A stretch of DNA of 64,000 nt from Phellopilus nigrolimitatus (taxonomy: Eukaryota > Basidiomycota > Agaricomycetes > Hymenochaetales > Hymenochaetaceae): positions 62,001-126,000 of the forward strand of contig JAJOHG010000029.1 of assembly GCA_021029095.1 (NCBI GenBank), given 5' to 3'. Made by a program: the position numbers and the translations under genes. This document shows, piece by piece, positions 11,061-23,587 of this stretch. Each line of letters opens with the position of its first letter. The first letter of the stretch is position 1. The notes under the pieces were generated by a model. The model was not told where the DNA came from and made no database searches. It saw nothing but the letters and a program-made list of their open reading frames with translations.

Positions 11061-11290
11061 GCGCGCCCGGCCATAACAAAAGGACATAGTACGCACAACT
11101 ACAGAGTTCCAGCATACGTATGCCTTCAGCCTGCCTGCTTGTTTGAGCGTCGCCATCTCGCCATGCAGGACGGCCGAGTCCTTCTGGATGCGCTGGTTGA
11201 GTGAGACGCCAATAACCTCAGCTTGCCATCCTAGTTCGCAACAATCGACGAGCCGATCGGGATGCCGCATTCGCTAGAGCTCTTTATGTT
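10830..11290 (-). pseudogene. Cytosine deaminase remnant 2
   Basis: On the minus strand the parts of a yeast FCY1-type cytosine deaminase appear in order but in different frames. They are GIPIG near 11265, the zinc and catalytic segment SAVLHGEMATL near 11170, PCDMCTDAI near 10995, GENVNFLGGDEYLRSRG, then IVVDNQECEDLMSRF ending at a GTGAGC donor at about 10832. Lesions include an in-frame TAG after GIPIG, a frameshift before the HGE segment, loss of the stretch after PCDMC with a frameshift, and a 2-nt loss before IVVD. It should be inactive. The family converts cytosine to uracil in pyrimidine salvage. Confidence 0.8.
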
Positions 11291-11299
11291 GCCTGTTCG

Positions 11300-12195
11300 A
11301 CTGCAATCTCGCTAGCGAGTACATCGTCAACCCTCCAGTCGCGATTCAAGCCGGAGTCGTGGTAGTTGTGATTTATGGTACAATCAACCGTCGGCCGTCG
11401 GCTGCCAATACTGGTCCTTAGCTTCGCTTCAATTTCCAGAGCACAGCACACGCAGTTTGAAAAACAACATATCGATAAAATGTCAAAGATTCAGCAGGAG
11501 GAAGGCGTACTGTGGTAGAGAACAGACTAATTACATAAATACGAGTATAGGTCTCCGGCCCTCCTAAATAAGGAAGGCGGTTCCCGTCCGCCTCGCAAGT
11601 CCGCTTCCACACTCAAACCAGACGTCCAACTTTACGAAACCCTCATTTGAGAAATATACTTCATTTGCTCTGAGTTTTGTCGTTACATACTCAGGCAGAG
11701 TTCCAAATTGTCTTAACGATGGTTTGAAAAGATTTAGGAAATGAGATCTTTAGATCGTGAATCGCCATTTAGCTGCGCTTTTTACCCGGACCTCCACATA
11801 TATACTTATTTCTTCTGTTCTCCTAGCATTACTGTGAGTAGCTTATGTCTTTTGTGGTCTGCATTTCATTCAACATGTTACCTTGTGATCGCAATGCATC
11901 ACAGCACACGCGCGCGCAAGTAGTATCTGAGGCGCGTACAAGATCAAATTGTCCTAGTCCATCCACCATCTATTGCAATGAACCGGTTCTTCAAAAATTT
12001 CGAAGGAGCAAGGAGATCTACACAAATATACTACAGGTACACAGTAAGCTCAGTAACTGGAATCGAGCCAGGGTACTACCTCCCTCCTTTAATCCTAGAA
12101 CGAGAAATAGTTGGACATACATGAGAAGAGTGAGATGGAAAGAGTCGTCTAAGTATTCTATGGGTTTTTGTAACCGCAGGCGCCGGTGAAATTAC
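11300..12195. other. Intergenic, no gene seen
   Basis: Only short reading frames without conserved features occur here. The right end is the 3' flank of the transporter that ends at 12196. Confidence 0.5.
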
Positions 12196-14206
12196 TCAGA
12201 AAAGGAGCGCAAGCGAATAGGCAGAGAGGATCGTCATAGTCACGAACATGAGAGCGTACTGCGGAATGAGGAACGCGGACAGCGTCTCTGCGCTTCCTGT
12301 ACCGGAGTATACCTGCGTGAGGAAGACCTGAAAAAAAAAACGATTAGCTCGAGCTTGCTCGGATTAATTATTACAAAATGCTTACTTGTGTCGTTGCAGT
12401 CGGAATGCAGGATATAAACCTGAAAGAGGCGTGTGGGTGGTCAGCGTCAGCAGTCGAAAAACGCCGGTGAGACACGCACATGCAGACGAAGCGCAGGACT
12501 TTCTGGTCCTCCCCAATTACTCCGCCGTGCACGAGCCCCTGCGTGATCAGGACGCCCAGTACGGGCATGATGATCATTTTCCCAATCGCGAGCCACGTGA
12601 TCGCGCCAATCGGCAAGTCTTTCCACTGGTCGCGCGGCACGTTCAGGCGCGCGAGCGCGGAGCCGAGGCAAGTCAGGCCGAGCGGCACGCTCGCCGCGCC
12701 GATGAAGTTCGCGGTGTCCAGGATGAACGCCAGCGGGGGCTGCCCGTCCGGCGCGTTCGGGATCGGCGAGTGCGGCACGGGCGTGAAGAGCGCCTTGAGC
12801 GGCGTGATCAGCGCGATGGGGAACGCGACGAAGATCGCGATCGCCTGCGGCGTGAGCAGCGACGCGAGCGCCGTGCGCGCGTGCGCGAGCATGCGGTGCT
12901 GCAGCGCCCGCGAGCGTGGCGGGACGGTCGTCGACGGCCCGACGCTCGTGGGGTGCGCGGGCCCCGGGGATTTGGGTGTCTCATCGCCGTCGAACCGCGT
13001 GACGGAGGCCACCGGCGAGGTGATGCATGAGGGGACGTGCTCGGTGTGCGCAGGCGAGCACACGCGCGAGGCGAAGGGCTCGGTGGGGACTGCGGTCGCT
13101 GCGTCGTCCGTGTGTGCGTAGAAGGAGACGTGTTTTGAAGGCCCCGGGCGCACATGGCGCTGGGAGAGGTGTGCGCACTTTTCTTGCGCATCCGTCGCTT
13201 CTCCAATTGTCGTCTCCGTGAACTCTGTTTTCTTCGGTTCGTTTTCGATATCCCGCTGGGAAGATTTTTCGTCGCTGGCTGAACGCTTGAGAGGGTTCGG
13301 CACTACGTGTCGAATGAGGGTGGCGCCCTTTGTCCAGTTCCGAAACGATTCCTTGGTTTTGGCGATCATAGACATCCGGAGCTCAGAATCGTCTACCTCT
13401 GGACCAACAAAATCCAATGCGATCAAGCGGTGACCGCCCATAGGAAAGAGGGAAACCTAGCAATGTTCCATTCAATGAATGGGAGAGGAGGAGGGAATAG
13501 TTTCTCAGCCGTATCAATCGTGCTCACAAAAAATACAAGAATGAAGGCAGCAACATAAGCAACAGACAATGTCTGGTCAGTAGATGGATTAAAGGGCGCA
13601 GCACCGGTGATGCTCATTATAACGGCCGTTGCTGAAGAAAAAGTCAGTTCTTCGGAGAAATAACCCATCTGCGGAAATGTTGCTTACGGACATCGCCGAC
13701 GTTACCCCATCCTCCTGCTACGAGAATACCGTAGCGGAAGCGATGGGGTACCCAGAAAAACTGTTTAATTATCCATGCCAAGAGTATACCTAGTAGCTCG
13801 TACGTGACACCCACGAGAACAAGGGGGCCTGAGTACACTCAATTAACAAAAAGCGTGACTCGACAAGTCAGAACACTAACCGAGAGCACTGATGTTTTCC
13901 GAAGTGAAAGCGGGAACAATTTTGGAGAACATTAGGGATGGGTATGTTATGTTCTGAACCTCGGGCATAAGCCGAAACGCAGCGCCATCCTGAAGGTCTG
14001 AACATACCAGCATGATTTGTCCGGCGCCTCTGGCTGCAACGAGTGGGAAGATGTCCGCCTTGGTAATTATGAAACCACCAGCTGTGCATATCACGCTGAA
14101 AGTAATCTCGATCGGACATATACATTTGCGCTGTAGAACATTCGTTGACTCACAGCCGCAGTAATGGGCGAATAGAAACCCAGATCAAAGCGCCCACAGA
14201 CAACAT
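12196..14206 (-). CDS. Auxin efflux carrier family transporter (PIN-like, ECM3 type)
   Basis: Seven exons (14206-14154, 14095-13881, 13828-13688, 13631-13528, 13456-12480, 12419-12386, 12327-12196) sum to 1656 nt, or 551 residues. The N-terminal half has conserved blocks of the fungal membrane transport protein family: GGFIITKADIFP, then GILVAGGWGNVGDVPTAV, then SITGAAPF. A long hydrophilic loop rich in Ser, Pro and His is encoded by the large fifth exon. The C-terminal bundle contains FIGAASVPLGLTCLGSALARL and ends with CIPTATTQVFLTQVYSGTG. The family spans membranes (plasma membrane or ER) and exports small organic compounds. The fungal substrate is not known. The reading frame is intact. 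Confidence 0.88.
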
Positions 14207-14735
14207 CTCGACAGTAGCGCGGCTCCGCACAGTGCACTTTCCGCGGGGAAGATGGGCGTCGTTTGCAGAGTACTCCCAATCTCCCACAGAATTTGCCCCA
14301 CATAATAGAAGAAGTGGGGGCCTCAAGTTTTGTACGCGACCGCACGCGAAAGAAAGTCCGGACCGAGGACTAGAGTTTCGGTATCAATAATGATCCATGA
14401 GCGATTTTTGCGCAATTTCATCCCAAAACATACCATTTCGGAATGCTAAAAAGACGTAGGATGTCATATGAGCAGCATAAATAGGTAGCAGGATGCTGTG
14501 CATATCTTCCACCAAGGGCAGCCGTAGCATGCAAAAGACAGGGAAAAAAGAGCCCCCTGGAAGATTTGTCAACCTTTTGTAAGTTTTACGAAATTCTCCT
14601 ATCGCACAGCCACCCGAACACTCTGGCATGTCGTATGACAGCCGATCTGGATTTCCCAAAACTCAAAGTGTAATTAATTCTATCTTTAGATTTTGTAACG
14701 GGCGTCTGTTAACTTTCAAATGCCCGAGGCAAACT

Positions 14736-14742
14736 TATAAAA
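14736..14742 (+). promoter_or_regulatory. TATA-like element before ArAE_2 copy A
   Basis: A TATAAAA motif lies 143 bp before the ATG at 14879. It is followed by a CA-rich leader that resembles the leaders of the two other copies on the minus strand. The rest of 14207-14878 shows no gene. Confidence 0.45.
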
Positions 14743-14878
14743 ACCCTCATGTCTTTCAACTCTCAATCACCACCACCTCGTAGACTAAAGCTATCTGGCT
14801 GCGCTTTTTTCTCGGTTTTCCTTCTGTCGCGTACTTCATGCTTTGATTCAGAATACTATACTAGCCGACGCGGCGAAT

Positions 14879-17800
14879 ATGGACCCCCACTCGCCACGGA
14901 ACGATCATGACTCGGAAGGCGATCACGGTTTTCATCTCTGCGGGCGCACGGACTATAACCTACCGGGGAGAGGAAATCGTCCGAAGCTAAGGGTACAGCT
15001 TTCTGAGCGTCACGATAGCTCGTCTACGGAAGAAAAACCAGAGGGATTCGACTCGGAATCTGACCTTTCGAATAAAGGCGCGGCAGGCGGCACTTCTACT
15101 ACACCCTCTAATAACAAACTTTCGAATCCGAAATATCTGCTTTCTCGTCCTAATGTTGCCTGGATAACTAACAACTTGGATATTGCTCATCTAAAACCGG
15201 TCATACGGACAGCGGTTGCGACTTGGATATGCATAGTGCTATTAATCATCCCTGCCACAGAGAAAGCGATGGGAACAGTGCGTGTGTTTCTAACTGTAAA
15301 CACCGCAAACTACGCTGACTGATAACATCCAGGCGAGCTATCTAATTCTCGTAGGTACGGAATTCGGTATCTCAATCAACGAGCCCGTCTGATGTTCTTA
15401 TATCCAGCCGCCGCTCTTTCTCCTCCTGCAGAACCTTTCATAGCCGTCTTTGAGAGCGAAATAGCGATCCTTCTCTTCGTCACTATTTCTTTCGCGTGAG
15501 TTAGTACTCACTGTCATCTTCATCAAAACGTCATAGATTCTTCTAGTTGGACCTGCTTAGGAATTTGTCTCGCGAATCTAGCTCGGAAGGAATTCAACAC
15601 CTCCGCATCAATGGAGGATATAATTTCTGGCCAGTATCTTGAAGCTGCGGTATGTCCCAGACTTTAAGTTTGATATAGCTTTTATAGAGTTTTGACACCC
15701 AACCCAGCCAACCATCATATGTTCTATTTTTCTTTTCGTAGGCACTGCGGTTTTTCAATACACGAAAGCACGAGTCGGTATGGGACCCTACACGATGGCT
15801 CTTGTTCTATCTTGTATTTTAATGAGTACGGTGCAATAAAACGACCAGTTAGCCTTTCTTACGTTTTATATTTAGATATGTCGTTGACCGTAGGCCAATT
15901 GTACCCATATCCATTCTATAAAGTGAGCTTCTCTTCAATTCTGCTTCACCGATCATTTAAACAGATTTGTTCAGGGCGGAGAAGCGGTTCTAATACCAAT
16001 AGCTGTGCATTCCGCCGTCTCTTTGGTGTGCTCGGTATTCGTTTTCCCAGAAACTGTCAACGCACAGTTCATCAAGCGCTTCCGCAATGTCTTCATACCT
16101 CTTTCCAAAGCTATGCGCACGCAGACCGCCCTCTTCACGACTCCAGCAATATCACGCGATTTCGATACAGGGTTGTTCAAGCAAATATCGGCAGCGGAGG
16201 CTGCGCTCGCCCCGCTCGCTGTTTCAAGTCGTCTCTTGAAGAAGGACCTCTCGTGGGGACGGTTCGGATCGAAGGACTTTTCGCGCCTGCACGAGTTCGC
16301 GCGGCGTATGGCGGTCCGTGCGAACGGAATGGCATTTTACTTCAAGATTATCGACCCCGTTGTGGACAAGCAGCCGGGTTTCGCGACGTCCTCGGCTGTG
16401 AACACTCCGCTATCGACGCCTGGACAATCACTTGCACCAACACGTACACCATCGCCGACACCGCCGCAAAGCGGAGCCAGTACCTCGTCTAATAATTCAA
16501 TTGTTTCGACCACACGGCCGCGCAATCGCCATCGCCACCACTCGCCCCATCACTCTATATACCAGCATTTTCACAATTCGCACCATCGCCAGTACCGTCA
16601 CAAATTTTCCGTTTTCGGGAACCCGGCCTCGCTCTTCCAGGAAGCGCTCAGCCGCTCCACCGGAAACGCAGTGGGCGTGTTTGAATCACAGCGATACCTC
16701 AATTTAGAATCGCGTCTTGCACACCCGGACGCCGACCAACTAAGACAGCATGTTATGGAGCTCCTCGGCGAAAGCACAAGCGAGCTTCGAGCATGCTGTG
16801 CGGACGCGCTGGACCACCTTGTGAGCTGGCTCGAGCGGATGAATCAGGACCGTTTCTGGAAGTTGTTCAGACGAGAGCGCTTGAAGACATGGGAAGAGAG
16901 TATACGCGATGACGAAGCTGTAAAAGACAGACTTCGGCGAGTTCTAGATGAGTTCCGAGAGAAGAAGAGGTTTGTTCGCCAAATATTTTATTTTATGACT
17001 ATGAAGTCAAGCTTACTTGTATACGCTACAGGCATCGTGTGCTAGACATGTATCGCAGTTATCTCGATCCCGATTATGTCGGTTCACTTTCTGGCGAAGA
17101 AGTACCATCGCACCGCTACCTCTTCCAAAGTTATTTATACCAGTATCATCTCATGTCCTTCTCTGAGCTCCTCTTCAGTCTGGTGAGCCACAAACTGCAA
17201 GATTTCTCCGTATTCTCATTCTCGCCTTATTTTTATTTTTTATTTTTATTGCTGTGAAGCTCGAGGAAATCACTCGTCTGGGAAAGACACGGTCTCGCTC
17301 GCGTCTATGGTTCCCGGTCCTTCCACTGAAGAAGATCTTGACTTGGAGTAAATGGGAGCCAACGGAAACTAATTTACAGCAGGACGAAGATGAGGATCCC
17401 AGTGCGCATACACCATTGATCGTGTCTCAGGCCGGGACAGACCTCTGCTCTCTTTGCAGACATTATTCAAGGCATCGATCCCGAGACGCAGGAGTCACTT
17501 GGACAGACAGAAAGACGCGATCCCGATGCGCTACCTCCTGGGAACGCATTCGAGGCTATCGGGAATGTGTTGTATCATTCTATCAGCGCACTGGGACGCG
17601 GGAACGCTATCTTCGGCTTTAAGGCTGGAGTACTTTCTAGTGAGCTGCACTCTATTATTCATGCCCGAAAAGCCCATCAAAGAATTTACTCTGAATGACT
17701 TGTCATCGCTAGTATTGATGAGTCTGCCGAACTTTTTGCCAAGTTCTACGCACTTTGCATATGGTATGCCCCCTATTCGACCGCTTTTACTGCGTTCACT

Positions 17801-19435
17801 GAATCAGATATGTTATGAAGTTAATAGATCCATCTGGGCACTGTACGGACAATAGTAATTTACAGAAAACCCTAATACTGAAACCCTTGACTTGACAGCG
17901 TTATCGGCCAGCTAACCCTCAGCCGCTTTCGCGGCGACACGAGTTACAACTGGTCCTCCAGAGTGATAGCCACGTTTCTCGGCGGTTTGGTGGGCTCTGC
18001 AATGTGGTGCGTGCATTTTGAAGACAATTCTCCTTCCCATGTTTCGCGATTTGAGCCTGATTTTTATACAGGTATATGTCAACGGGGTTGGGTGATGGAA
18101 ACGCCTTCGGCTTAGCAGCCGTTTGCGCCGTCTGCTTCCCGGTTATCTTCTTCATAAGGCTGTATTATCCTGCGCCGATGTTGACGCTTATAATTTTCCT
18201 TTTGACAATTGTACTTGTCTTAGGCTATTCATGGCAAGACGAGCACTTTCCGACACTGTCGAACAAAGGTAAGTGATGATTTCTATTGTCCACTCCGCAG
18301 CGTTCACCAGGCACTGCATTTTAGGGAAGGGAATTCATGTCGCCTGGGTACGTCGAAAACGATATTGCATTACTCACTATAATCCAATCAGTCCTTCCGT
18401 TTCTACCACTTAGGTTCGCTTTGTCTTGGTCTCTATCGGAGTCACGGTTGCTTTGTGAGTACATCAGTACTCCGTTTACCCAAATTACTCAAATATATCT
18501 CAGCATCTTTTCCTTTCTACCGCCTTCCACGACACTCCGCCGGTACCTGCGCACGACATACTCCACGACCTCGCAGCAGCTCGGCCAGGCGTACTGCGAC
18601 GTCGTCTCGCACGCGACGCTGCAGGACGGCTCGCACTCTGGGGTCATCGTCAAGGACCTCATCGCGATCCGGATGAAGCTCAGGCGCTCGCTCGTGCTCA
18701 TGACGAACGTCACGTACGAGTACTCACTTCGTGGAAAGTGGCCGAAGGAACGGTATAATACTGTCTACGAGATCCAGATGTAAGTCTTGCCAAGGACACA
18801 AGTAGAATTTAAAAAAAGTGGCGAACTGTGTTGACTATTGGCTGTTTGGTTCACAGGGAAATTGCATACTTACTTTCCCATTTGCGTTCGATCACGGAGC
18901 ACCTCGAATTGTCGTGGTCACAGGTTTTTCTGAAACGCACGCGGTTCCTAGAGCCGGACTTCCAAGGTGACGTGCTAGCAGTCATCAGTATGCTTTCCTT
19001 TCCAGTTCTTATTCTTTCGATGCTTATTAACGCCATTTCAGGTATGATCTCGACGGCGCTACGTACGGGCGCACCGCTGCCGCAGGTCACGCCGTGCCCG
19101 CTGCTAGACCGCTTCGTCGCGCATAGCCACGGACTGAACGTCCTGCGCAAGGAGGAAGATGGCGATTATAGCCTCCCGCGCACGCTCACCATCGAAACGC
19201 TCGAGGACGAGCAATATCTGTACGCCCTTCTCTCATTCCACGGTGCTTCTCTCCTTATTGATTCTGCGCTTGCCTTTGAAAAAAAATCAGAAATTTCAGC
19301 GTCGGCGTCTCGACGGCGTTTGGGATCGTGACGCGGCTGGACAGGCTGATGATGGCGACGAAGGAGCTCGTCGGGGAGCAGTTCCACATACACGGCCTGC
19401 CGGTGCACGTCGCGAAAGCGAAGAGCGCGCGCTGA
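14879..19435 (+). CDS. ArAE_2 / DUF2421 membrane protein, copy A
   Basis: This is a large multi-exon gene of the fungal family with an ArAE_2_N six-helix N-terminal domain and a C-terminal ArAE_2 (DUF2421, Bre4-like) domain. The start ATG at 14879 opens a hydrophilic leader beginning MDPHSP. The first membrane block is LKPVIRTAVATWICIVLLII. Further exons give VHSAVSLVCSVFVFPETVNAQF, a cytosolic region with LLKKDLSWGRFG, a His-rich linker, then FESQRYLNLESR. The second half has SRFRGDTSYNW, STGLGDGNAFGL and PPSTTLRRYLRTTYSTTSQQLGQAYCD, and ends with IVTRLDRLMMATKELVGEQF. The stop is at 19435. Relatives include the yeast brefeldin A sensitivity protein Bre4 and aromatic acid exporters; the substrate is unknown. 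Copies B and C lie in inverted orientation 6 kb away and resemble each other more than this one. Confidence 0.85.
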
Positions 19436-19643
19436 GTTGTGATAGAAGATATACTTATTGTAGAATTTAGCTTATACAATTTAGATTATGTAGAATGAAA
19501 CCGAGGATGCACATTTTCGCCCGGGCGGACATGACGCATATGTAACTTCCTCCAAATTTGCGAGAGCTGCTGGCACTCGAACTATTTTACACCATGTATG
19601 CATCCCTTTCCGATGCTTTTCACCCGCTTCAGCTCCCCCTTTC

Positions 19644-20202
19644 TTACTTCCTTCGTGCAAGCTTATTCTGCAGCGCTTCTATCCGCAGTGCATATTGCGC
19701 CGCCGCGTCATTTAATTGGGCCGCAATATCTTTCAGGGGGTCTATACCTATCGTGTTGTTTCCTTTGAGATCTTTGTGCGTCACTGACCGTTGAATTATT
19801 TTCCGAAAGCTCAAATAAGAATTGCTTCAGGTAAGAAAGGCTCAGTACTTACGCTTTATGCTGAGCTTGTTGAGGTTGTTGAGACTGTAAGTGACCCTCG
19901 GCTTTTCTCCATTCAACGCCAATGCCTCAATATCTAGAACGTCGCGTCATAGCGCACGATTAAGTCGGCATGCAAGTGTGCTTCCTTACATTTGGTCAGA
20001 AACGCACCTTTTTTAAAACTCTCTATTAGTTCTCGAGACTCTTGAACCCGGCGTGAAGCCTCTTTTTGGTCTCTGGTAGACATGCCTATAACGTGTGGAG
20101 GCTTTCAGTATATATAATCCGTTAACAGCCATAGATTTCTAATTACGAACCTTTTTGTGGACTATTGCGCCGTCTGCTCAGATACGTTTGAAGAAAGGAC
20201 AT
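19644..20202 (-). CDS. Small orphan protein with a coiled-coil C-terminus
   Basis: Four exons (20202-20151, 20085-19990, 19933-19853, 19783-19644) sum to 369 nt, giving 122 residues with clean GT...AG introns. The protein starts MSFLQTYLSRRRN and is rich in Lys, Arg and Gln. It carries VTYSLNNLNKLSIKL in the middle and ends in a predicted helix, AQYALRIEALQNKLARRK. I do not recognise the family. The length and charge would suit a small subunit of a nuclear or kinetochore complex, but that is a guess. Conserved phases and a frame open across four exons argue that it is real. Confidence 0.6.
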
Positions 20203-21555
20203 GTATTGCTGTGCAGAGGAACACCTGTATCAAACAGGCAAGTTGTCTACTTTCACAGAGGAAGGACCTAGGTGGAGTTCAGGATATGCGCTCTCAGAGT
20301 TGACAGAATGGGAGTGCCCGCAGCAAAACGGTCCTCGTTGCGTCTCTATAAAGGATGCGAGCATGTCATTATAGCCGGTCGACGGACATTGCACCTGGGG
20401 CACCGCAGCCGTTTGGGCCCGTATATAATGTGCTTCGGAACTTACCTGCTCGCAAAGATATGGTTTCGTCCTTAAAAACTAGTTTCAGATTCATTGCAGC
20501 TGTGGACGGAAGCAAAGTTAGAAGTCTACGACGTGGGACTGAACGAATCAGGGATAGGTTCTAAAGCTTGGATTCTGGGATGGAAAGAATCGCATTGTCT
20601 TATCTAGGTGGACGGCAAGGACATTGTCGCCATACCACGCGTACTTGAGAGGATAGATGAGAACCGTTTTCTGAAATGCGTTACCAAACCTCGGGGCGAG
20701 CGCATCAATATCAGATAAGGCCTTGGCTATGGAAAGATAAAACATAAATGCGCAAGCAAAGTTGACCTCCGAGTCTATAATTAAAGCCGCCACGCGGCGG
20801 CTTGTGGGAAACAACATATTTCAACTGGCATATCGCTGTGGCGATTAGTTACGAGCCTAGTAGCATAGTGTCCGGGCTCATGCCACCATACCAATACTTT
20901 GCTTCGGGCGCGGACTTCAAAACGCAAAACTGAAACCCAAAGCCCACCGTCAAATTCGGATTCAAATTATGTACGAAGGAGCTCACCCAAAAGCGCGTCC
21001 CACAAGCATTATAAGATGATTTTTCTCTTTCACGAAAGTGACCTTTATATTCATTGTGAGGCTGCGAGGACACCGAAGCCCGCGTCAAGCCCGAGCTAGG
21101 TAGGGCGCTGGCGCCTTAATGTTCTTCAAAAACAATGATTTATAGGGATGTCTCAAAGATGCGCAGCCAGAGAACATAGAGCATTCGATCGTCCAGCTCA
21201 GGCAACTCAGCGCCGCTATTCAATATCTCTGAAGGTAGGACGACGATTCTTCAGTACATGTAGAATCAATCCAACGCTAAACACGTACCAGTGTGCTCTA
21301 AATAACAGTAATGTTGAAGCGGGAATTTGATCTCGATACTCATTGGTTCTTGTCTCAAGTCCAGATGCTGCATATTCTTCCTGCCTTCCACGCCGAGTAG
21401 AGCATCCCGGGCAAGTCAGCCGTCCCCCGCGATGAGCTCTTCAAAAGATTTATAATCCCTTGTTCGCATCCAGATTGGAGACGTTCGAAATAAAGGCAGA
21501 AAAGACACAGGGGAATAAGATAATACAAAAGGCAGAAAAACGCGCCGCACGCGCC
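20203..21555. other. Unassigned interval
   Basis: Two minus-strand frames (20817-20548 and 21088-20849) are protein-like but have no recognised domain and no convincing splice partners. No gene is called. Confidence 0.35.
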
Positions 21556-22068
21556 TCACGAAGCGGCCTTCTCCGCCGCCTGCCCCGTCTCTGCCGTCCC
21601 CAGCGTCGACCCCGCCGTCGACCCCGCCGTCGACCCCGCCGCCGACCCCGGGCCCCGACCCGCACGCTCCGTCTCGGGGCTCTTCAGGACCTTGTACAGC
21701 GCGAAGCGCTTGCGCGCGGACACGGGCGGGCAGTTCTGGATCGTGACCACGTCGTCCTGGCGCAGGCCTGCGTGCGCGCGCGCGCGCGGGTCAGCTTCGT
21801 CGCTACTATGAAGGAAGGAATGAGCAGAATGGGGGAGGGGGCACGCACTGTTCTGCGGGTCGTGCGTGAGGTATTTTTTTGACCGCTCGAGGCGCTGTGT
21901 GAGGAGAGAGCGTCGGGTCAGCGGGCGCGAGGATGCGAGCGGTAGGGACGGGATGGGGCGTACCTTCCGCGTCCGCGGGTGCACGGTCCAGCGCGAGACG
22001 GTGACCGTCGCGGTCTTGTTCATGCACCCGGCCTTCGTGACAATTCCTTGCAGGATGAGGGGCGGCAT
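21556..22068 (-). CDS. MRPS17: Mitochondrial small-subunit ribosomal protein uS17m
   Basis: Three exons (22068-21964, 21894-21849, 21767-21556) give 120 residues. The start MPPLILQGIVTKAGCMNKTATV, followed by VSRWTVHPRTRK, is the OB-fold opening of bacterial-type S17. KKYLTHDPQN and DDVVTIQNCPPVSARKRFALYKVL follow in family order. The ending is a Gly/Ser/Thr/Ala-rich low-complexity tail encoded by GTCGAC-rich tandem units. It is bacterial in type, not the cytosolic uS17, so it should act in the mitochondrial ribosome. The start is 223 bp from the divergent VTI1 start, so the two probably share a promoter region. Confidence 0.9.
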   Translation of the reverse strand: MPPLILQGIVTKAGCMNKTATVTVSRWTVHPRTRKVRPIPSLPLASSRPLTRRSLLTQRLERSKKYLTHDPQNSACPLPHSAHSFLHSSDEADPRARAHAGLRQDDVVTIQNCPPVSARKRFALYKVLKSPETERAGRGPGSAAGSTAGSTAGSTLGTAETGQAAEKAAS

Positions 22069-22270
22069 CGCAAGAGGTAGGGTTGTGCACGAGTTGCAAG
22101 CGGGAAGAAATGTCGCGAGGTAACAAAATTGTGTATACATTATACATTATGTATTGACGTTGCGCGTTCCCACGAATACAAACGTGTGCGCGATTACACG
22201 TACGTACTGCGCACGGGTGCCACGGCGATGCGACGTGCGCCGTTTGCTTGCTTGCTGCTGACCACCGAAC

Positions 22271-22291
22271 GCCGACCGCCGACCGCCGACC
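22271..22291 (+). promoter_or_regulatory. GC-rich heptamer leader directly before VTI1
   Basis: Three copies of a CCGCCGA-type heptamer abut the VTI1 ATG. A 20-nt identical block sits in the same place before the prefoldin 6 ATG on the other strand. Confidence 0.6.
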
Positions 22292-23320
22292 ATGGACACA
22301 TCGCCGACCGCGCTGTTCGACTCGTACGAACAGGACTTCAAGCAGATCGTCGCCAGCATCCGCGACAAGGTCGATGGCGACGGCGCGGGCGAGCGCGGAG
22401 GTGAGCGCCGCCGCCTCCTCTCCTGTCCGCCGACACACCAAGCGCGCGTTATGCTGACTTACCCGTTCGTAGAGCAGAGGAAGGCCGCGCTGCGCCGCGT
22501 AGAGATGGAGCTCGACGAGGCGGACGAGATGGTGAGTGCGCCCCCCGCCCCCTACCTCTAACAATAAACCAGGACGATATGCTCACGCAACGCCCCGCGG
22601 GCGCACACAGGTCTCGCAGATGGAGATCGAGCTGCAGGGCATGCCGCAGTCCATCCGGGCGTCCTTCGGCGCGCGCGCGCGCAGCGCCAAGGCCGAGCTC
22701 GGCGCGCTCAAGGCGCGCGCGCGGGAGCTGCACGCGCAGGGCGCGCGCGCGGCGCTGCTCTCCGACGCGGGCGGCTCGCCGTTCCGCGACGCGCCGGATG
22801 ACGATGGCGGTGCAGGCGGAGACCGCGTGCGGCTCCTCGCGGGCACGGAGCGCCTCGAGGGCGGCTCGCGCCGCCTGCAGGGTGCGCAGCGCGTCGCGCT
22901 CGAGACGGAGGACCTGGGCGCGGGGATCCTGCGCGACCTGCGGCAGCAGCGTGAGCAGATCGAGAACGCGCGCGATACGGTGCGTGGCGGCGTTCTTTCT
23001 CTCTCTCTTTAATATTTATTTACCCTGGAATATGTACTTTTTTTATTTTCTTCGTTTGCGGCTTAGCTGAATACGGCGGACTCGTCCCTCGACCGGGCGT
23101 CGGGGACGCTGAAGAAGATGATCAGGAGGTGCGTCCCGCGTGTCCCGCCCCTCCCGCGTCTCTAAACGCGTGAAAAACAACAACTGACGTTCAGATGGAT
23201 CTGACTCATGCCGCTTCCACCCCCGACAGTATGTACAAACAGCGCGTCGTCACAGCAGCAATCATCGTCGTGCTCATCGTGCTCATCGCCGTCATCCTCT
23301 GGGAGAAGCTGTCTAAGTGA
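22292..23320 (+). CDS. VTI1: v-SNARE Vti1
   Basis: Five exons (22292-22400, 22473-22531, 22611-22979, 23067-23128, 23230-23320) sum to 690 nt, or 229 residues. The N-terminal three-helix part contains LFDSYEQDFKQIVASI and MEIELQGMPQSIRASFGARA. The Qb SNARE motif starts near RLLAGTERLEGGSRRLQGAQ and runs through QQREQIENARDT. A single C-terminal membrane anchor, AAIIVVLIVLIAVILW, ends LSK. Vti1 works in fusion at the Golgi, endosome and vacuole. The frame is intact and GC-rich, and Ala/Arg runs in the middle exon reflect that. Confidence 0.92.
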
Positions 23321-23587
23321 CCGCCAATCTCGCCCGCCTCGCTGGAGGGCGGTTTCTTTTCTTTCTTCTTTCTATGATTTATGATACAAATACCACTGCT
23401 TAGTTCTGCGCACTATGTATTTTCTCTGCACCCTGTTCTCTTGTTATTGGTATTGTTCTTGTCGCCCGGCTACCGATACTTTTGTTCCTAAGACGTCCGA
23501 GCGGACAGTTTAGTGAAAGGTGTTGACCAGTACCCGACGAGCCCGATGAGCCCGATGGACTGTCGGTTGTGCGTTTGTGCATTTTGT

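Noticed and set aside
12386..13221. Long plus-strand frames of 200+ codons
   Set aside because: They are GC-rich shadows of the fifth exon of the minus-strand transporter.
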